Assembly: GCA_016208165.1 (NCBI GenBank)
Contig: JACQYL010000115.1
Coordinates: 1 to 64,000, forward strand
DNA length: 64,000 bases
DNA from: Deltaproteobacteria bacterium
Lineage (GTDB): Bacteria > Desulfobacterota > Desulfarculia > JACQYL01
Direction of reading: 5' to 3'
Below, in pieces: positions 1-8,552 of the stretch. The position numbers and the translations under genes were made by a program. Within the stretch, counting starts at the first letter, position 1; each line of letters begins with the position of its first letter. Below the pieces are notes generated by a model, which worked only from the letters and a program-made list of their open reading frames with translations, ran no database searches and was not told the origin of the DNA.

Positions 1-900
1 ATCGCCGCGGCCATGGGAGTGGCTTTAGGGGCGCTCAAGATCCGCGCCAAGACACATGATGCATTTTTTCGGGGACTGGATAGCATCTGTAAGGTGTTGA
101 GAGCGAGCCGTCCAACCGCTGTGAACCTGTCCTGGGCCGTTGATCGTATGTTTGCCAAGGCCCTTAAACTCAAAGACCTGCCGTTGAATGAAATCCGAAA
201 GGAGCTGGTGTCCGAAGCCTCCAATATGCTCGAGGAGGACATCCAAATCAACCGCCGAATCGGTCTCTCCGGCGCCGAAGTCATCCAACAAGGGGCGAAT
301 GTTTTGACCCACTGCAACGCCGGGGCATTGGCGACCGGAGGCTATGGAACCGCTTTGGGAGTAGTCCGCGCGGCTTTCGAGGCCGGTAGGCAGCTGTCCG
401 TTTTTGCCGACGAAACTCGACCCTTTCTTCAGGGATCACGACTCACTGCCTGGGAACTCGATCAGGACAATATCCCCGTAACGGTGATTACGGACAGCAT
501 GGCCGGCACCTTGATGAAACAGGGGCGCATACAGGTTGTGATTGTGGGTGCGGATCGAATCGCCGCCAATGGTGACGTGGCCAACAAAGTAGGAACGTAT
601 CCCGTAGCTGTCCTGGCAAAGGTCAACGGCATACCATTTTATGTCGCCGCACCGCTCTCCACCATTGACCTCTCCTTGAGTACGGGAGATGAGATCCCGA
701 TCGAGGAAAGACCCGCCAAGGAGGTCGCTACCGTTTTTGGCAAACCCATTGTTCCCCTGGACGTACCCGTGCGAAATATCGCATTCGACGTGACACCTCA
801 TGAACTGATCACCGGCATCATCACCCAGTGCGGCATAGCAAAGGAACCTTTTGAAAAACACTTCAGAGAGATGTTCGCTCGATCCGGCGAATCGGCCTGA
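1..900 (+). CDS. mtnA: S-methyl-5-thioribose-1-phosphate isomerase, 5' end off the window
   Basis: Isomerises 5-methylthioribose-1-phosphate to 5-methylthioribulose-1-phosphate in cytosolic methylthioadenosine salvage. The frame is open to base 1 (I-A-A-A before the first Met at 13), so the N-terminus lies outside the window. The eIF2B-like fold is clear: the T-H-C-N-A-G segment carries the catalytic Cys, and [10 protein letters not shown] with N-K shortly after carries the catalytic Asp. About 300 residues are present of the usual 340-350. An MTA-type phosphorylase lies 2.5 kb downstream on the opposite strand, which supports the pathway. No MtnB/C/D/K is visible, so the route after this step (Met salvage or an aldolase shunt) cannot be told. 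Confidence 0.95.
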   Translation: MAAAMGVALGALKIRAKTHDAFFRGLDSICKVLRASRPTAVNLSWAVDRMFAKALKLKDLPLNEIRKELVSEASNMLEEDIQINRRIGLSGAEVIQQGANVLTHCNAGALATGGYGTALGVVRAAFEAGRQLSVFADETRPFLQGSRLTAWELDQDNIPVTVITDSMAGTLMKQGRIQVVIVGADRIAANGDVANKVGTYPVAVLAKVNGIPFYVAAPLSTIDLSLSTGDEIPIEERPAKEVATVFGKPIVPLDVPVRNIAFDVTPHELITGIITQCGIAKEPFEKHFREMFARSGESA

Positions 901-1046
901 CAAGGGACCCTTTTCATGGAGTCCGCGCCGGCCTGCCGATCATCGTTAGCGTGCGCCTTCATCCCGTAACCATGGACAGACCTTGGATTCGTCTCCGCCC
1001 CTTCATCAAATCCTGTCTTAGACCGCTGTGTCGGGTTTTGACTCCT

Positions 1047-2141
1047 ATGCGCAGGGTCCGGCATGTTCCCCTCGTCGGAGTTTTGCTTATCTTCTCGGTC
1101 ATCCCAGGGTGCAAGCCGGGGTATGTAATCGATGCCGGTTTAGGCCAGTGGCGCCTGTTAAACGGTTCGCGTCCCCTGGAAGAACTCAAGAAGGAAGGTG
1201 CGCTGACCAAGGAAGAGCTTTCGACGGCCGATCTCATTCTGGATATCAAACGATTTGGGGAGTCGGAACTCGGACTGAAGAAAACCGCCAATTACCAGGA
1301 CATGTATGTAGGCGCTTCCCTGTCGCATATCTATGTTCTTGCAGCCTCGCCCAAAGATCGTCTTCAGCTCGAAACCTGGTGGTTCCCCATCATAGGCCGG
1401 ATACCTTACCTGGGATTCTTTGATGAACAGGACGCCTTGGACGAGCAAGGGGAACTGGATGCGCAAGGGCTGGACACCTACTTGAGAACTTCCACTGCAT
1501 ACAGCACGCTGGGCTGGTTCCAAGATCCGATCGTGCCTGACATGATGAACCATCGACCGGCTCGAATCGCTGAAATTGTTCTGCACGAACTCACTCACAC
1601 GACCATTTACGAGAAAGGGCAAACCGCCTTTAACGAGGGGCTCGCGGTTCTGGTAGGGGTCATCGGAGCCGAGATGTATTGTACGAGCCGATGGGGGGCG
1701 GGGGATCCGGAAACCGCGTTCGCCGCCGGCGCGGTCCACGACCAGAAGCTTTTCTCCGATTTCCTGGGACGGTTTCTGGATCGCCTTTCAAGCGGCTATC
1801 TGGAGGCGCGTTCCCCGGAAGACATTCTCGATATTCGCACGAGGATGTTTCAGCTGGGAAACGAAGAATTCAGGGCCCTTTCGTCCCAACTCAAGACAGA
1901 CCGTTTCTCTTCCTTCTACCAGTGGAGCCTCAATAACGCGTACCTGTCCACCTTGGCCCTCTATTTCCGCTCCTATTCCGATTTTGAAGCTCTCTACCGG
2001 ACGTGCGGCAACGACTTGAAAACCACCCTCGCCTTATGCAAAAGTTTAGGCTCATCCTGGACTGGAGAGGATCTTATGCAAAAGGTGAGAAAGCAGGTCG
2101 AGGATCGTTCGAGGTCGACCCTGCGGCCAGGCGCGCGATAA
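1047..2141 (+). CDS. Predicted zinc aminopeptidase lipoprotein (Aminopep/COG4324 family)
   Basis: The Met at 1047 is followed by a short hydrophobic stretch ending in V-I-P-G-C, a lipobox. The in-frame start at 951 would put about 30 basic residues before the signal peptide and is less likely. H180-E-L-T-H184 with E197 (in F-N-E-G-L-A) gives an HExxH-x12-E gluzincin zinc site. The length (364 aa) and the order of lipobox then HExxH fit the predicted aminopeptidase family PF10023. It probably acts on the periplasmic side of a membrane. Substrate unknown. It starts about 150 bp after mtnA and could be co-transcribed. Confidence 0.8.
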   Translation: MRRVRHVPLVGVLLIFSVIPGCKPGYVIDAGLGQWRLLNGSRPLEELKKEGALTKEELSTADLILDIKRFGESELGLKKTANYQDMYVGASLSHIYVLAASPKDRLQLETWWFPIIGRIPYLGFFDEQDALDEQGELDAQGLDTYLRTSTAYSTLGWFQDPIVPDMMNHRPARIAEIVLHELTHTTIYEKGQTAFNEGLAVLVGVIGAEMYCTSRWGAGDPETAFAAGAVHDQKLFSDFLGRFLDRLSSGYLEARSPEDILDIRTRMFQLGNEEFRALSSQLKTDRFSSFYQWSLNNAYLSTLALYFRSYSDFEALYRTCGNDLKTTLALCKSLGSSWTGEDLMQKVRKQVEDRSRSTLRPGAR

Positions 2142-2533
2142 CGAGGGATGTTGAACCATTACCAATCGACCGGGCTTATCGGTCGACACCCCCTTACCCG
2201 ATCCCAGTCGACGCCGGAGGCCGGGGGAACATACGCCGCACGCGGAATCTTTTATGTCGATCCCTCCCTACGCGGAAAGCCGCGAGACGGGTGCAACCGG
2301 TAGGGACGTATTGCAATACGCCCCTACTTGGGTCAGCAAGCGTAGGGAACGTAACCCGACGTATGCCGGCGTGTTCGTTGGATTCCGTACCTCAGCCCAG
2401 CTTGCGCTCTCTCTGAGGGCGCACCGTGGCGAAACGTGCAGCTTATTTCCACATGTTCCAATGACTACGGTATAGAGGATCTCGACTAGTCTCGCTCAAA
2501 CTCGGTTACATAGACATACGTAAGGACACACCC
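2142..2533. other. Non-coding gap with one palindromic repeat
   Basis: I see no convincing gene in these roughly 390 bases: the open frames lack a ribosome site and any recognisable protein. The one structured element is the palindrome at 2300-2327, listed separately. Confidence 0.6.
2300..2327. repeat. Palindromic repeat ending in CGCCCCTAC (copy 1)
   Basis: An almost perfect 28-base palindrome with a G-T-A-T-T-G-C-A-A-T-A-C core and GTAGGGRCG / CGCCCCTAC ends. One pair is G-T. The same right end occurs at 13597-13621, 13846-13874 and 32479-32504 with different stem sequences, so this is a dispersed REP-like family rather than a single operator. Confidence 0.7.
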
Positions 2534-3208
2534 ATGATTGCGAAGGATATTGGAAGGGATCGGGTTATTCCCGAACGAGTCAGGCGCCGGAAAACCCGTC
2601 TCTATCTCCTGCGGCACGGACAGGTCGTGGGGCATGAAGATTTTCGATTCAATGGATACACGGATGTCGAATTAACTCCCTTTGGAAAGAAGCAACTGGA
2701 ATCGCTTTCAGAGACCATGCTCGAGCATCCCATCCACGAGATCTACTGCAGCGACTTGAAACGAACACGGATAGGTGCGGAGGCCTTTGCTCGGGGACGT
2801 GGAATCGAGCCCGTCCCCATGTCGGAGCTCCGAGAAATGAACCTGGGTGTACTTGAAGGGCTGACCTATCAAGAGGTCGCTGAAAGACATCCCGACCTTT
2901 TCCGTGAATGGCGGGAAGACATCGTCAACTACCGCCTTCCGGGCGGCGAGTGCTTTCGTGAAGCCGCGGCGCGGGTCCTTGAAGCGTTAAAGAAAATCCT
3001 GGAGGGAAAAGAAGGAAAAAACATTCTCATCGTGGCTCACGGCGGGTCAAATCGTATCGTTTTGAGTCACGCTTTAGAGATGGATTTGGGTTCCGCCTTT
3101 CGTCTCGAGCAGGATTTCGGCTGCATGAATATCATCGACTACTTCAACTCCTGGACGGTGGTCAAACTGGTAAACGCCAACCACATGGTTCAGGAAAGCG
3201 ATCTATAA
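2534..3208 (+). CDS. Histidine phosphatase family protein
   Basis: Branch-1 histidine phosphatase (phosphoglycerate mutase-like fold). The catalytic L-R-H-G-Q motif is near residue 30. D-L-K-R-T follows the substrate-loop region, and V-A-H-G-G carries the second catalytic His near the C-terminus. The 224 aa length is typical of cobalamin-pathway alpha-ribazole phosphatases (CobC) and of general phosphosugar phosphatases. Nothing nearby decides between them: there are no cobalamin genes. Its place between mtnA and an MTA-type phosphorylase gene may be chance. Confidence 0.85.
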   Translation: MIAKDIGRDRVIPERVRRRKTRLYLLRHGQVVGHEDFRFNGYTDVELTPFGKKQLESLSETMLEHPIHEIYCSDLKRTRIGAEAFARGRGIEPVPMSELREMNLGVLEGLTYQEVAERHPDLFREWREDIVNYRLPGGECFREAAARVLEALKKILEGKEGKNILIVAHGGSNRIVLSHALEMDLGSAFRLEQDFGCMNIIDYFNSWTVVKLVNANHMVQESDL

Positions 3209-3390
3209 CGGATCGGAGCGCCCCGCCGGCTGAAAACGAGGTCGAACGGGAGACATGCTTAAACCGGCAGCGCCAATTGGCGCCTTTGTACGCGCCGATA
3301 ACCGCTCCTGCGATCCGGACGGGCGCGGGAATTCGCCGCCGGTTTTTTCTCGTTCGGGCGTTGTTCGGGCCCATTCTTACCAGGGTTGGA

Positions 3391-4104
3391 TCACTCCATC
3401 GTCGTATGGTCGAGGAACTGCTCCAAAATCCTGGTTATAGTAGAGGCGTTTCTGCCCGCCCCTTCGCGGATCGCGGCTTCGGACACGACGACGTCGGCCA
3501 CACCGTGCGCATAATTATCCACGGAGCATACGGAAGCGTAGGGAATCCCCATCTCGACGGCAATGGTCGCCTCACTTCCCATGGTCATACCCACGAGATC
3601 CGCAAATTGGGATAGCAAGCGAATCTCCGCTTTGGTCTCGAGCCGGGGCCCGGTGTTCTGCCAATAGGTGCCCCCCGCTACAATAGGAGCGCCGATCCGA
3701 CGACCTGCTTGAAACAAAGCCGCCTGCAAACCCTGGTCAAGAAGTGGAGTAACGTGGCCGGGTCGATCCTGAAAAATTGAAGGAACGTTGAAAAGCGAGA
3801 TGAAATCGTCCGGAATCACAATGGATCCGGGAACAAGTTCCGATTTCAGACTGCCGGTCGAGTGAACCCCCACCACTGCCTCCACTCCCAGGTTCCTTAA
3901 CGCCGAAAAGTTCGCTGAATGATTGATCCTATGAGGCATGATATAGTTGGTTTCGTCCTTTCCGTGACGGGGAATAAATACCACTCGTTCGCCGCAAAAC
4001 ACGGAGGCGCTTCCAAACGGCGTCTCGACGATCTTTTCGGAGACATCTAGAAACCAATCCATACCAAAGAAAACCGTTCCGGCGATCAATCCCAATGACT
4101 TCAT
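3391..4104 (-). CDS. mtnP: MTA phosphorylase / purine nucleoside phosphorylase family protein
   Basis: Phosphorolysis of 5'-methylthioadenosine (or a 6-oxopurine analogue) to the base and 5-methylthioribose-1-phosphate, the substrate of MtnA. The R-H-G segment near residue 45, the I-N-H-S-A-N-F-S-A-L segment, T-G-P-R-L-E-T and M-G-S-E-A are the usual landmarks of the MTAP branch. The 237 aa length is a little short of classical MTAP. The base-pocket segment reads S-V-D-N-Y-A where adenine-specific MTAP has a D-x-D pattern. Methylthioinosine or another 6-oxopurine nucleoside is therefore possible as substrate. The gene symbol rests on family and context. Confidence 0.8.
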   Translation of the reverse strand: MKSLGLIAGTVFFGMDWFLDVSEKIVETPFGSASVFCGERVVFIPRHGKDETNYIMPHRINHSANFSALRNLGVEAVVGVHSTGSLKSELVPGSIVIPDDFISLFNVPSIFQDRPGHVTPLLDQGLQAALFQAGRRIGAPIVAGGTYWQNTGPRLETKAEIRLLSQFADLVGMTMGSEATIAVEMGIPYASVCSVDNYAHGVADVVVSEAAIREGAGRNASTITRILEQFLDHTTME

Positions 4105-4266
4105 GCACGTCCTTTCTCTTTAAAAACGCCCGTGAAGGATCCCCCACGGGGGATGTGTAAACAGGTTGTGCGTATGCGCCTGCCGCGTCTGTTATTATTC
4201 CTATCTAATCGTTCCTTTCTCTGGTACCATCGGGCTGCGCCATGAGTTTGTCTCAAGGAGATGAGG

Positions 4267-4887
4267 ATGCGCAAGAGCTTCTTCCGCCATCTACACCCTC
4301 AGCGGCTTTCCTCCCGGCGCGCTTCCTTCTTTAACACGTTCTGCCTGGGAGGAGCCGCCTTATTCTTTTTCGTAGTCCTGACGTTCACGGGTATTTTGCT
4401 CATGTTCGTTTTCCCTCCGCTCCCGGACCAAGCGGCCAACTCCATCACGGATCTCGATTCCGTGGTTCCTTTCGGGAGCCTGTTCCGCAGCCTCCACTAC
4501 TGGTCCGGCCAAGCCATGCTGCTCTGCGTGCTGCTCCATATGACGCGTGTTTGCGTCACCGGCAGCTACCAACCGCCCAGACAGCTGAACTGGCTCGTCG
4601 GTCTGGGACTGCTTTGTCTTACGGTCGGGCTTGATTTCAGCGGTTATGTACTGCGATGGGACCTGCAGGGCCGGCTGGCCGCCGTGGTGGGAGTTAATCT
4701 CGTACGGGAGATACCGCTGGTGGGCGACGCGTTTGCCAATGGACTGCTGGGAGGCGACCCGGCGCAGCCTCAAGGATTCCTTCACTGGTACGTATGGCAT
4801 TGTATTGTTCTGCCTCAGGGGGTAGCCATTCTCAGTCTCTACCATTTCTGGAAAATCCGGAAGGATGGGCAAATTGCCCCGATGTAG
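4267..4887 (+). CDS. Cytochrome b6-like membrane protein (cytochrome b N-terminal domain only)
   Basis: Di-heme cytochrome b, N-terminal half only (about 206 aa, the size of PetB). Heme ligands are visible: H77 and H91 (14 apart) in the second membrane helix. A second pair, 15 residues apart, sits in the last helix, in W-H-C-I-V-L-P and L-Y-H-F-W. The I-R-K-D-G tail is also typical of b6. Four membrane helices are expected. The start at 4267 has AAGGAG six bases upstream; the Met at 4261 has no room for one. No Rieske protein, subunit IV or cytochrome c1 gene is adjacent, so its electron partner is unknown. Confidence 0.88.
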   Translation: MRKSFFRHLHPQRLSSRRASFFNTFCLGGAALFFFVVLTFTGILLMFVFPPLPDQAANSITDLDSVVPFGSLFRSLHYWSGQAMLLCVLLHMTRVCVTGSYQPPRQLNWLVGLGLLCLTVGLDFSGYVLRWDLQGRLAAVVGVNLVREIPLVGDAFANGLLGGDPAQPQGFLHWYVWHCIVLPQGVAILSLYHFWKIRKDGQIAPM

Positions 4888-4895
4888 AGTTTCAG

Positions 4896-6101
4896 TCAAG
4901 CTTTTTGAGCTGTTACAATGAATTCCGATGCCAGGAGAGACGATTCCGGGGCGATTTCGTCGACAGCTTTTAACCTGCGGATGAATGCCTCTCCGATGGG
5001 AGGAATGGGAGGCTTTACATCATCGATCTGTTCGACCCTGTATCCGCTCTCCTCAAGAAGTTCCCTAACACTCCGCCGGGTGAAAAAACGAAGGTGGGTT
5101 CCCGAAAGAATGGTGAACGGTGCGTAATCCCAACGTCCTGCCATCAGGTCCATCAGGATGGACCAGTGTCCAACGTTGGGCACGCTGAGCAAGAGGCGGC
5201 CGCCCGGATTCAGCCAGGATCGGAAACGACTCAGGGCCTGAAAAGGTTCTACCAGATGCTCCACGACGTCTCCGCAAACCACGGCGTCGAAGTGTCCCTC
5301 GAATGTCCCATCCTCGATACTTTCCACATCCGCGTTCACAACCTGGTCCAGCAAGTCCTTAGCGGCATGCGCCAGTAATGGATCGCGCTCGATGCCGACC
5401 ACCCTCGGGCATCCCCTTCTCTTCAGTTCCAGGCCAAACCGTCCCCGGGCGCATCCCACATCCAGCACGCATCGAGCCCCGGCCGGCACCCGATCGAGAA
5501 GGTCCGGCCGCGGCTGTTCGTACAGAGAGCCGTACCGATGCACATACGTATCCAGCGCCAACGCCAGCTTCTTCCCCGACTTCAGTACGGCGCCGGGGAG
5601 GTCTTCTATACCAGTGACGTTCTTTGCGAGCGCCCGGAAGTCAGTGGACCTCAGGAAACAGCAGAACGGCTCCAATGCATCGACTAGGAGCCATCGCAAC
5701 GGGGCCTCCCTGCGTATCTGTGTTACCGCCAGATCCAACAAGTGAGGGGTCTGATATGGAAAGGGCGGCGCTATGCTCTGCGCGGCCGACGCCGATGTGT
5801 TGCTCACCACTCCCACAAGACCGACGGACGGTTCCATATCTAATAGTTCAAGAGGAGTCTTCGTCCACTCGGGACCTACAAACATCTCCGGATGCGCCAA
5901 AAAGGCAAGGTTGGGCGTGGCTTGGCTGTGAAGGACCTTCAAGCATGAGCCTGCACAATCCGTCGAGACCAACTCCACGCGGGCCCACGGCGCATGCAGA
6001 CGTATGCGTCTCAAGGAAAGACGCCGAGCAAGGGGCGACTCGACGCCCAGAGGCTTGGAGCCGTCATCAAAAACGAATACGGTCAGTTTGGGTTCTGTCA
6101 A
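4896..6101 (-). CDS. Class I SAM-dependent methyltransferase with N-terminal glycosyltransferase-like region
   Basis: The C-terminal half is a Rossmann methyltransferase: L-D-V-G-C-A-R-G (motif I) near residue 210, an acidic end of strand 2 (G-I-E-R-D), and V-V-C-G-D-V-V-E-H-L as motif IV. The first 180 residues resemble the nucleotide-binding part of a GT2 glycosyltransferase (T-V-F-V-F-D-D-G; a passage reporting H-P-E-M-F) but lack a clear DxD and may be degenerate. The likely start is TTG at 6101, with AGAGG five bases upstream; the frame stays open to a GTG at 6128. It probably modifies a surface glycan or lipid, in keeping with the exporter genes nearby. Substrate not deducible. Confidence 0.8.
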   Translation of the reverse strand: MTEPKLTVFVFDDGSKPLGVESPLARRLSLRRIRLHAPWARVELVSTDCAGSCLKVLHSQATPNLAFLAHPEMFVGPEWTKTPLELLDMEPSVGLVGVVSNTSASAAQSIAPPFPYQTPHLLDLAVTQIRREAPLRWLLVDALEPFCCFLRSTDFRALAKNVTGIEDLPGAVLKSGKKLALALDTYVHRYGSLYEQPRPDLLDRVPAGARCVLDVGCARGRFGLELKRRGCPRVVGIERDPLLAHAAKDLLDQVVNADVESIEDGTFEGHFDAVVCGDVVEHLVEPFQALSRFRSWLNPGGRLLLSVPNVGHWSILMDLMAGRWDYAPFTILSGTHLRFFTRRSVRELLEESGYRVEQIDDVKPPIPPIGEAFIRRLKAVDEIAPESSLLASEFIVTAQKA

Positions 6102-6182
6102 AGGAAACCTCTTGGGCGGGCGGTGCACGTCGCAGAGGGAATACAGACGATCGAGCCCGTTGGTACTCGGGTTCCGGAGGCA

Positions 6183-6220
6183 AGAAAGCCTCCCCGGAGG
6201 GAGGCTTTCTATTTGTTTTA
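6183..6220. terminator. Strong hairpin terminator, probably bidirectional
   Basis: An 11 bp perfect stem (6183-6193 with 6200-6210) and a six-base loop, followed on the + strand by a T-rich run. It lies between the 3' end of the exported 505 aa gene at 6261 and the start of the methyltransferase gene, both on the - strand. It should insulate the two. Confidence 0.75.
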
Positions 6221-6260
6221 TGTTACCCTAGCTGTGTGGGCGATTGTCGCCAACTGCCGA

Positions 6261-7778
6261 CTAAAGCAGGAACCAGAGCGGAATGCCGGCATTGTCCAGG
6301 ACTTCGAGGCTCGCCGGGCTTCCAAGGATGCACTTGCGGAGGAGCGGGAAGATGGCTCCCCAGCTCTCTTGCGCGGTTCCCAGACCTTCGTTGGTGGTCC
6401 AGCCGAGGATCTGCAGCGCGTTTCCGAAGGGCGACGTGTTCTCACTGCCTTCAGCCGAGCAGCTCACATTGCCGGGCAGGAAGTTGGCGATGAAGTTTCC
6501 AGCGCAGGAATACAACGCCGCGTCCGTACCCGTTACGCTTCTCCAGTAGCTCAGCATGCGCTGCTTGGCGCCCGGATTCTCGATCTGGCGGGTATGGAAG
6601 TAAATGAATCCCGCGAGGACATCGGCCACAACCTCATCCAACCGATGGATGTTCAGCTCGTCCGGCACCAACAACGGGAAGGAATGGCAGCCTTCGTCTT
6701 CGTCACAGACGACCAGCACCACGCTTCGACCCGTGGAATTGGTATCCATCCAGAGCACCAGCTTGTTGTTGAAGTTGCTGATGGCGCCGCCCGACGGATT
6801 GCGGAAGAAACGACCGAACAACATCATGCCGCCGCGATCCTCATCCACAAACGCCTCGCCGCCGTCATAGGGCAGCTCGTCGCAGGAAGGATTGCGGGCC
6901 AGCCACGTATCGTCGCTCGTTACAGCCTTGCCCGTGGTGAGCAATGAAACGTTCAGGCACGCGGTAGCGTCAAAACGTTCATACACTTTTCCAAAGGGGA
7001 AATCGAAATCGCCCGTCTGGAAGGGTTCATCCAGGCTGCACTGCCACAGAACGGAGAAGTAGGGGCCAACCGGGAGGATCACAGGGGCGCCGGGCACGTA
7101 CACGGCGTTGACCCACCACCACGGCCGGTTCCAGAAGTCCGCGGAGAACGAGTACATGAATGCCATTTCGATGCTGCCTGCCCACAGTTCCGCTGCCTCG
7201 ACGGACACCATTGCATAACCGTCCGTGCGGCCGTCCAACAAATCCACCACGTATACCCATCCACCCAGGATGTTGTAGTACGCGTGTGGGTAATTCAGCT
7301 GATTGGGTTTGGAGCTTCCTACCGCAGTGGTGACCACGGTCGCCGTCCAGTAACCACGATAACGCTGGACTTGGACGCCGTCGATCGTCACGGTTTCGGT
7401 AATGGCCGTTTTTTGCGCGGAAGCAAAGCCGTCACCGATGGTGTTTTCGATGATGTCACGGATGCTGGCGTCGGCCCAAACATCCCACGGGGTCAGGATC
7501 AGGTTCTTGTCCCACACATGGTTGCTGTTCACGTCCCAGATGATCAGGTGCACGCGATAAGGGCTGCCGCCTCCACCCAAGTTCGTGGTGGACATGTTCA
7601 CGATGACGGGCAGCACGTTGTCCGTGCCGTTTGCGTCAAGGTCAAACCAGCCCATAACCATGGCGCCCGTGGTGGGATCGGGATCTCCGAATGCGCCCGC
7701 TTTAGCTATGCTCGAAACCCCTAACGTGAGAGCGGCTACAAGAGCAATCGCGAGCAGCATATTGTTAACTTTCTTCAT
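6261..7778 (-). CDS. Exported protein of unknown function, 505 aa
   Basis: I do not recognise a family. An AGGAGG site stands four bases before the ATG. A classical signal peptide follows (M-K-K-V-N-N, hydrophobic core, cleavage after A-K-A near residue 27). The mature part is rich in W, N, G and beta-strand-like segments. It contains few charged clusters and several Cys near the C-terminus (D-E-E-G-C-H, Y-S-C-A-G-N, V-S-C-S-A-E), suggesting disulphides outside the cytosol. No heme or metal motif stands out. It is a single gene, with a terminator after it and a long leader before it. Two exported lipoprotein genes lie upstream on the same strand. Confidence 0.8.
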   Translation of the reverse strand: MKKVNNMLLAIALVAALTLGVSSIAKAGAFGDPDPTTGAMVMGWFDLDANGTDNVLPVIVNMSTTNLGGGGSPYRVHLIIWDVNSNHVWDKNLILTPWDVWADASIRDIIENTIGDGFASAQKTAITETVTIDGVQVQRYRGYWTATVVTTAVGSSKPNQLNYPHAYYNILGGWVYVVDLLDGRTDGYAMVSVEAAELWAGSIEMAFMYSFSADFWNRPWWWVNAVYVPGAPVILPVGPYFSVLWQCSLDEPFQTGDFDFPFGKVYERFDATACLNVSLLTTGKAVTSDDTWLARNPSCDELPYDGGEAFVDEDRGGMMLFGRFFRNPSGGAISNFNNKLVLWMDTNSTGRSVVLVVCDEDEGCHSFPLLVPDELNIHRLDEVVADVLAGFIYFHTRQIENPGAKQRMLSYWRSVTGTDAALYSCAGNFIANFLPGNVSCSAEGSENTSPFGNALQILGWTTNEGLGTAQESWGAIFPLLRKCILGSPASLEVLDNAGIPLWFLL

Positions 7779-8115
7779 GTTTCCCTCCTAAAATAACCGA
7801 TTTTTCTGTACTTCGTGAGATAGACTCTAATTCGAACGGCTCTTTCTCCTTCCTCAAAACTCTAACCCGATCGAGTCACCTCCTTTCTCCGTTGTGCTAA
7901 ACCAAAAATCATATTTTGTTGTCGAATCGATTATAATACTTCATCTGTCAGGCGCTGCTTGACACAAAAAAACATCGCTCCCAACTGAGAATTCTATTCG
8001 AAAAGCACCAAAAGTCAAGCCTAAAATACGATCGGGGACTCCGTCCGTTCAGCGGTGTCCTTTCCTTCGATCCGTGACTTGAATTACCCGAGAATCCCAT
8101 CACGAAGTTCAGTAT
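7779..8115. promoter_or_regulatory. AT-rich upstream region of the 505 aa exported gene
   Basis: About 340 bases without a gene and clearly more AT-rich than its surroundings, notably around 7905-7940 and 7960-7975. A TATAAT-like hexamer occurs at about 7930, but I cannot pair it confidently with a -35 box. It probably holds the promoter and a leader for the gene that starts at 7778. Confidence 0.4.
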
Positions 8116-8547
8116 TTAGTGCTTCATCTCCGGCCGAGCATCGTGATACCAGCGTCCGTTCTTAAACACCCAGGGATCGCTCACCTTTTGCTTGATACTA
8201 CCCCGAGCAGGATATTTAAACTGGAGTTTCAGCATAACTTCCACTTTTCCTATGCCCGTGGCTTCCTCGAACATTGGGTTGCTTACGGACATCAACTCCA
8301 AAGGAAGCTTTCCGGACGACGACGCCAACCGCGTCGAATACTCCGCGAAGGGCTCCTCGGCCTGATGCGCCTCGAACGAATACGCCTTCGCCCAATCTCC
8401 TTTCGAACGGGCTTCCCAGTATTCCTTCGCGGACTGGACCAGCGTATCCCCGCTGGGTTTCACGAACGCGCCCGCGCACGCCGTAACAAACACGCACGCC
8501 ACAAACACCAACAGCCATGACCGTCTATTTATTGGATTCTTTCTCAT
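8116..8547 (-). CDS. Small lipoprotein of unknown function
   Basis: The likely start is the Met at 8547, with AGGA seven bases upstream. This start also avoids overlapping the upstream gene, which ends at 8553. A signal sequence ends in F-V-T-A-C, a lipobox. The mature part is about 115 aa, beginning with an amphipathic helix (Y-W-E-A-R-S-K-G-D-W-A-K-A-Y) and ending in beta strands with D-P-W-V-F-K-N-G-R-W-Y. This layout resembles NTF2/SnoaL-like export lipoproteins. The family is not established. It is probably in an operon with the FG-GAP lipoprotein gene just before it. Confidence 0.75.
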   Translation of the reverse strand: MRKNPINRRSWLLVFVACVFVTACAGAFVKPSGDTLVQSAKEYWEARSKGDWAKAYSFEAHQAEEPFAEYSTRLASSSGKLPLELMSVSNPMFEEATGIGKVEVMLKLQFKYPARGSIKQKVSDPWVFKNGRWYHDARPEMKH

Positions 8548-8552
8548 GATTC

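Noticed and set aside
2254-2475. Small + strand frame of 73 codons
   Set aside because: It runs through a palindromic repeat and lacks a ribosome site.
5994-6947. Long + strand frame over the methyltransferase and exported gene
   Set aside because: It runs antisense to two well-supported genes and across a strong terminator.
7900-7990. A defined promoter for the 505 aa exported gene
   Set aside because: A TATAAT-like box is present, but no -35 box at acceptable spacing could be assigned on the coding strand.
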